Assembly: GCA_030998015.1 (NCBI GenBank) | Contig: JARWMV010000246.1 | Location: 186,001-250,000, forward strand | Source of the DNA: Ceratorhiza oryzae-sativae | Taxonomy: Eukaryota > Basidiomycota > Agaricomycetes > Cantharellales > Ceratobasidiaceae | Reading direction: 5' to 3' | DNA: 64,000 nt | Shown: positions 60,231 through 64,000 of the stretch, one piece after another | Layout of the letters: each line of letters opens with the position of its first letter | How positions within the stretch are numbered: the first letter of the stretch is position 1 | Made by a program: the position numbers and the translations under genes | The notes under the pieces: generated by a model | Database searches by the model: none | What the model was told of the DNA's origin: nothing | What the model saw: the letters and a program-made list of their open reading frames with translations, nothing else

Positions 60231-62415
60231 CTAGTCAAAAAACAGGATACCAAGGAACACAATCCTCCAATACTGATCGATCAATATGTTAGCATGCGTT
60301 TTCCCGATGTTCGGCTCGACTGACCTCAAGACAATATCCATACTACGACCTCTCTTATCACTAGGCGATTCCGAGGAGCCGCCCCCAATCACAGATCGGC
60401 CAGGCTCGAGAATGGAAAAGATGGTCGCCGACATTAGAATGCAGACGAACATGGGTAGCACTATGCTAACATTTTGCAGACCCTGTCGGGGAGCTATCCG
60501 TTATACAGGAACACGAAATATGGAGGAAGATCTACGTACCAGGTACCAACCTATCCGGTTAGGGGTGTCTCCAACGAGACGACGTTGTGTTGGATCGGCC
60601 GTTGGTTCTGTGGAGTCTTCTAACAACCCCTCTAGCTCAATATCGAGGTCTCGGTTCCTTGTCGGCCAGCCGACCGAAGATGTGATTGGGCTGATTCCTT
60701 GTGTGCGGCTATTGCGATCTTCCACAATGTCAACTTGCAAGCTGTATGGTATGACCACCGGATACTCACCACGACATAGGGGACCCAACCTCCAATGCCA
60801 CGATGAATGCCCATCAAAGCATACATGACAATCACTCCTTGAATCGTGTCTATAAAACTAACGGATCGATTTATCAGCATGCAACAAACTGGAGGCGGGA
60901 ATAACGTACCTTGAGCACAGCAACAGAATTCCAAGCAGGCCATGAGCAAACATCCAACACGACACAAGGTTGAGTTTTTTGAATTTAGAGCCACTAGTAG
61001 ACCGAGTATCCCGGTGCCTCGAATGGGCCCCCTCGAATTGGGATTGAGGGTTGTTAACAAATCGTGGAAGGATGATTCCTGTCGCAAGCGCGACTACCGC
61101 GCCATAGAACATGGCGTTTGATCCCGCTTTGCCGGCTTCATCCTAGAAGTGGATATTTGGTTAAAAGACTGGCTATGCCAGGTGACACTAAAAAGAGTTT
61201 GCAAAACACTCACCCGAAGTGCTTCATCGGTACCAGCTTGGGGTCCTTTTAGCCGGCGCATTTGATGAATGTATATGTCTCCAATCCAAACTGTTCCGAA
61301 GAACATTGCAGGGAACCACCCCATTGCACCGCTGACAACGCCCCATCGAGGGATTCAAGCTCGATATAAATGGATTGGCGAAAGAATGCATACAAGAACT
61401 GAATCATACACTGTAAACTCGAAGGGTCAAACACGGCTGCTTAGAGAAGGTTCAGTTGGCTTGACTTACAACAGACTTGACATCGCGAGGAATTCCTCGT
61501 AGATTTTCGAGTATGACAGCCTTTCCTTGGGAAATCATTCCACCAAAGAGGGGCTTGGAATCGGTCTTGGGAGTGGGTATATGCACCGCTTCGGAAACGC
61601 CCGCAGCAGTGATCAATTGGGTGCTGGCCAAGCATATTGCGGCAATGGTGGTCAACACGGCTACCTGCGAGTGGCCCAAGCCGGGAACATTTTATCCAAG
61701 GGAGCAGTCCCACTAGGGGTCTTCTCTATCAGTATCCGGGAGTCGAGAGCTGGTTCAAGCCATACGTACGCGTAGAATCCAATAATCCCACCAATCCCAG
61801 CCATACGAGTAGCCCATACTCCCGATGCAGATTGAAGTTCCGTGGGTAGGACGTCCATACTAAGAGTGCGAGCCGCGACCATACTGACGTTGATCGTGAA
61901 ATCAATGAGATAAACCGCGATGATCGCAATGGCTTGAGCAAAGCCGACAGAGTCCTAAATTACGTTTCAGAGTTGTCGTTTTTCGGTTCGAAAAAGGCTA
62001 CGAACTTGGACGTTTCCGCCGGCTAGCCACACCGCAAGCTCTTGTGCACGGCTCAACATGATCAAAGACATGGCGGCAAGAAGGCTACCCGCAAGCATAA
62101 ACGGTCGTCTTCGGCCCCATTTCGAGGATGACCGGTCGGCGATTGCGCCTACATCAAAATCTAAATTTAAAAAAATCTAACGTTCTGTGTAAAAACCATA
62201 CCGATAATCGGTTGAATGATTAACCCGCTCAATGGACCAGCTATCATCACCAACGTCATATGAGCTCGACTCAGCCCGAGTTCGAGCAGGTAAAGCGAGA
62301 CAAATGCTGCCTCGGCGCTCCACACGAGCTCGATACCTATAACGGGTAGATTGACGAGAGGTATTTGGAGCCATCGTGGCCCTTTGACGCGTCGAGGACC
62401 GTCGGTCATGGGCAT
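60231..62415 (-). CDS. Sucrose/alpha-glucoside-type (GPH/SUT family) transporter
   Basis: Minus-strand, multi-exon. The N-terminus reads LVNLPVIGIELVWSAEAAFV, then LGLSRAHMTLVMIAGPLSG and IIQPIIG|AIADRSSSKWGRR, with RPFMLAG next. The R-S-D/ADR....GRRRP loop is the hallmark of the sucrose-transporter branch of the GPH family. Helices follow: FAQAIAIIAVYLIDFTINV, ARTLSMDVLP, then MGWFPAMFFGTVWIGDIY. A large polar loop (FEGAHSRHRDTRSTSGSKFK) precedes LNLVSCWMFAHGLLGILLLC and LPMFVCILMSATIFSILEPG. The final exon may be spliced after DIVL to give RIVFLGILFFD. Related fungal proteins such as S. pombe Sut1 import alpha-glucosides with protons. The start is assigned at 62415. Confidence 0.82.
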
Positions 62416-62637
62416 AAAAGGTATCGCGCAAAAAATCTACTTCCCAGTCGTGAGGGTAGGCTGTTGAAACGTGTCAACAAACATGACGCAGGAGACTCGA
62501 GAACGCGCTAGGTCTCCAAGATCAGGGCTAGGATGGCAAATTAGGAGGCTATCAGCTCCATAACCGCCGAGCGCCAAAGTGTAAGAAGCAGTGATTGTGG
62601 TGTCATTTGTCTCAACCACATTGCACAGCAACGATCC
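62416..62637. promoter_or_regulatory. Divergent promoter, SUT-like (-) / COX16 (+)
   Basis: Some 220 bp between the start codons of a sugar transporter and a mitochondrial assembly factor on opposite strands. No specific site recognised. Confidence 0.45.
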
Positions 62638-63067
62638 ATGGCTGTCTTTGGTTCCCGGCCCTACAGACCTAATGCGCTTTCGGGAAACATTAGCCAGACA
62701 TTGAAAAGGCACCCATCGTATTTCGGGGTTCCTTTTGTTCTCCTCATGGTCGGCGGGAGTTTCGCACTTCAAACACTAACCCAAACGCGATACGATCTGC
62801 ACGAGAAAAAGGTCTCACAGGTAAAAGGGCATATCGCTCATATGAATCACGCAACTCTTGAATCGTTATCTAGGTTTCGAAAGAAGAAGAACTGCACATG
62901 AATAAAAACAGAAAACCGGTCGACATTCGAGAAGAGTACTTTGTGCGTCGTGAGTGAATCCGGGCGGGTCTCGTCCTGACGATCTATTTTCCCAGAGGCT
63001 GCAAGCCCAGCCGGATGAAGATTGGGAGCCCGTGCGCGTCCCACGTCCTCCTGGTGCTATAAACTGA
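62638..63067 (+). CDS. COX16: Cytochrome c oxidase assembly protein COX16
   Basis: Three exons: 62638-62820, 62874-62942 and 62996-63067. The protein begins MAVFGSRPYRPNALSG; one membrane helix is HPSYFGVPFVLLMVGGSFAL; then TQTRYDLHEKKVSQ|VSKEEE, the family block NRKPVDIREEYF and, after the second intron, RLQAQPDEDWEPVRVPRPPG with a TGA at 63065. COX16 sits in the mitochondrial inner membrane and helps insert Cox2 into complex IV. Without the second intron the reading would stop at TGA 62955-62957. The EEYF|RL join restores the usual COX16 C-terminus, so the splice is preferred. Confidence 0.92.
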
Positions 63068-63605
63068 ACAAGATCCGGTTGGCGATAACTTACCCTAATA
63101 GCGCTGCCGCTACCCGGGAAAAAAACGGCTTCGTTATGAACTGTATGGAGTCGGGCTGAAACGATCGGTTCGCATGGAATCTGGGGTTATGTCGGCATGG
63201 ACAGAGCAGGCCGTCAATTTTCTGATCTTCCGGCAGTCGGCACATGCATGTACCTTGTAATTTCATGCTTCCCTCCTTAAATACCCACGGAGACTGGGGC
63301 TCTCTCAAAGTCCCCACCCCTGCGTTTGACCAGTTGAGACGGAAACCTTCCCTATTCACTAGATCTAAGTATATCTCAAAGGGGCATAATTGGCCATTTT
63401 AGGCAAGACCTTGAATTCATTGGCCCCTGAGCTTTTGATTTGTCCGCCAGGTTGATAAGATCCTCTTTGTGAGCCTTGGACATCCTGCTGTTCCCTACTA
63501 TCTCGACGCCCCCACCCCCCCTAGCGTGCAAAGCCTGCGCCCAGCTCGCTTTTCCCACACACGCTTTCAACGTTTGAGCAATAGGACATCAAGGGGCTGG
63601 ATCGG
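63068..63605. other. Intergenic region
   Basis: About 540 bp between COX16 and the peptidase gene. Minus-strand frames here show no family features. A C-rich run (cccccaccccccc) lies near 63507-63520. Confidence 0.4.
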
Positions 63606-64000
63606 ATGAAGACACAAGCGACAGACGCTCAGACCATTTTCGTAAGTTCACGTTGGCACAATTCCCTCTCGGCTGTATCGCAGCATCCTCAACTGATTCC
63701 ACTCGCGCAGCCCGCGCCTCGGCGGCGGATCCCGAGAGCGATAGATGCGTTCCTCGGGGCTGTGATCGTCTGTGGGTTGGGGCTCCTGGCCGTGACGTCT
63801 TGCGGCCGGCTTCGAACTCCAACCTTGACCTCGACTCCGACTCTGGGGGACAACCCGTTTGAACACCTCCGCGCGCACTGTGCCAATGCGACGCCGATTT
63901 CTGCGCAGACGTTTGTGGACCGACAGCTCGCGCTCGCTCGGGTTTTGCATGAAGGTGGGATCGGGGCGTATGTAGCTGAGCCGGGTGCGAGCGCAACTAT
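63606..64000 (+). CDS. Xaa-Pro aminopeptidase-like (M24 family) membrane protein, 5' part only
   Basis: Open to the right edge without a stop. Start ATG 63606 (MKTQATDAQTIF). A cytoplasmic-like Arg-rich segment precedes a single membrane helix (DAFLGAVIVCGLGLLAVTSC), suggesting a type II membrane protein. The ectodomain begins HLRAHCANATPISAQTFVDR, followed by QLALARVLHEGGIGAYVAEP GA, the usual opening of the N-terminal (creatinase) domain of Xaa-Pro aminopeptidases/dipeptidases. The catalytic M24 domain lies outside the window. GTA AGT at 63642 could start a 42-nt intron ending at cgcag; the frame stays open either way. Confidence 0.75.
   Translation, partial: MKTQATDAQTIFVSSRWHNSLSAVSQHPQLIPLAQPAPRRRIPRAIDAFLGAVIVCGLGLLAVTSCGRLRTPTLTSTPTLGDNPFEHLRAHCANATPISAQTFVDRQLALARVLHEGGIGAYVAEPGASAT

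Noticed and set aside
62874..62957. COX16 ending at the early TGA (unspliced exon 2)
   Set aside because: A 53-nt GT-AG intron from 62943 joins EEYF to RLQAQPDEDWEPVRVPR, the expected COX16 C-terminus, so the early stop is intronic.

Overview
This looks like a nuclear contig from a filamentous basidiomycete, probably an agaricomycete of the Rhizoctonia/Ceratobasidium type (inference). Evidence: dense, intron-rich genes on both strands; introns mostly 42-66 nt and nearly all GT-AG; an agaricomycete-type DUF6533 membrane protein; an UMTA-like methyltransferase; and the basidiomycete style of the A1-peptidase fragment and secreted proteins. Exon joins given here were worked out by eye from reading frame, splice signals and recalled family features; none was confirmed by transcripts or a search.

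Layout. 0-7.7 kb: the 5' part of CWH43 (minus, running off the left edge), a triple-ARID SWI1-like gene (minus), and an unrecognised, possibly N-myristoylated protein (minus). 8.4-10.2 kb: a secreted Asn/Gly/Gln-rich protein. 10.2-14.2 kb: a gene-poor stretch. 14.2-18.6 kb: SWI1, the ARID subunit of SWI/SNF. 19-24.4 kb: CCDC130 (spliceosome), a peroxisomal SCP2 protein, a J-domain protein and DNAJC8. 24.4-28.6 kb: a gene graveyard with a 5'-truncated A1 aspartic peptidase, an orphan gene and a decayed serine dehydratase. 28.6-36.7 kb: intact serine/threonine dehydratase, adenylosuccinate synthetase, MCM-binding protein and an MFS transporter. 38.4-42.2 kb: two tandem HMG-box genes. 43-50 kb: mitochondrial ribosomal protein mL44, LSM14/Scd6, an SAM methyltransferase and the NatB catalytic subunit NAA20. 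50.2-52.1 kb: DUF6533 protein. 53.6-62.4 kb: delta-12-type desaturase, hexose-type transporter and a sucrose-type (GPH) transporter. 62.6-64 kb: COX16 and the start of a membrane-anchored M24 peptidase cut by the right edge.

Most genes are housekeeping and need not act together. Themes that recur are chromatin (SWI1, triple-ARID, two HMG-box), splicing and RNA (CCDC130, DNAJC8, LSM14), and sugar and lipid transport or metabolism near the right end.

The most notable observations are the triple-ARID paralogue that shares its C-terminal intron positions with SWI1, a candidate 3-nt micro-exon in the SCP2 gene, several GC-AG introns, the decayed dehydratase next to its working copy, and single-base frame breaks in mL44 and the desaturase that all fit loss of one T from a T run. 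I did not find a convincing undescribed multi-gene system.
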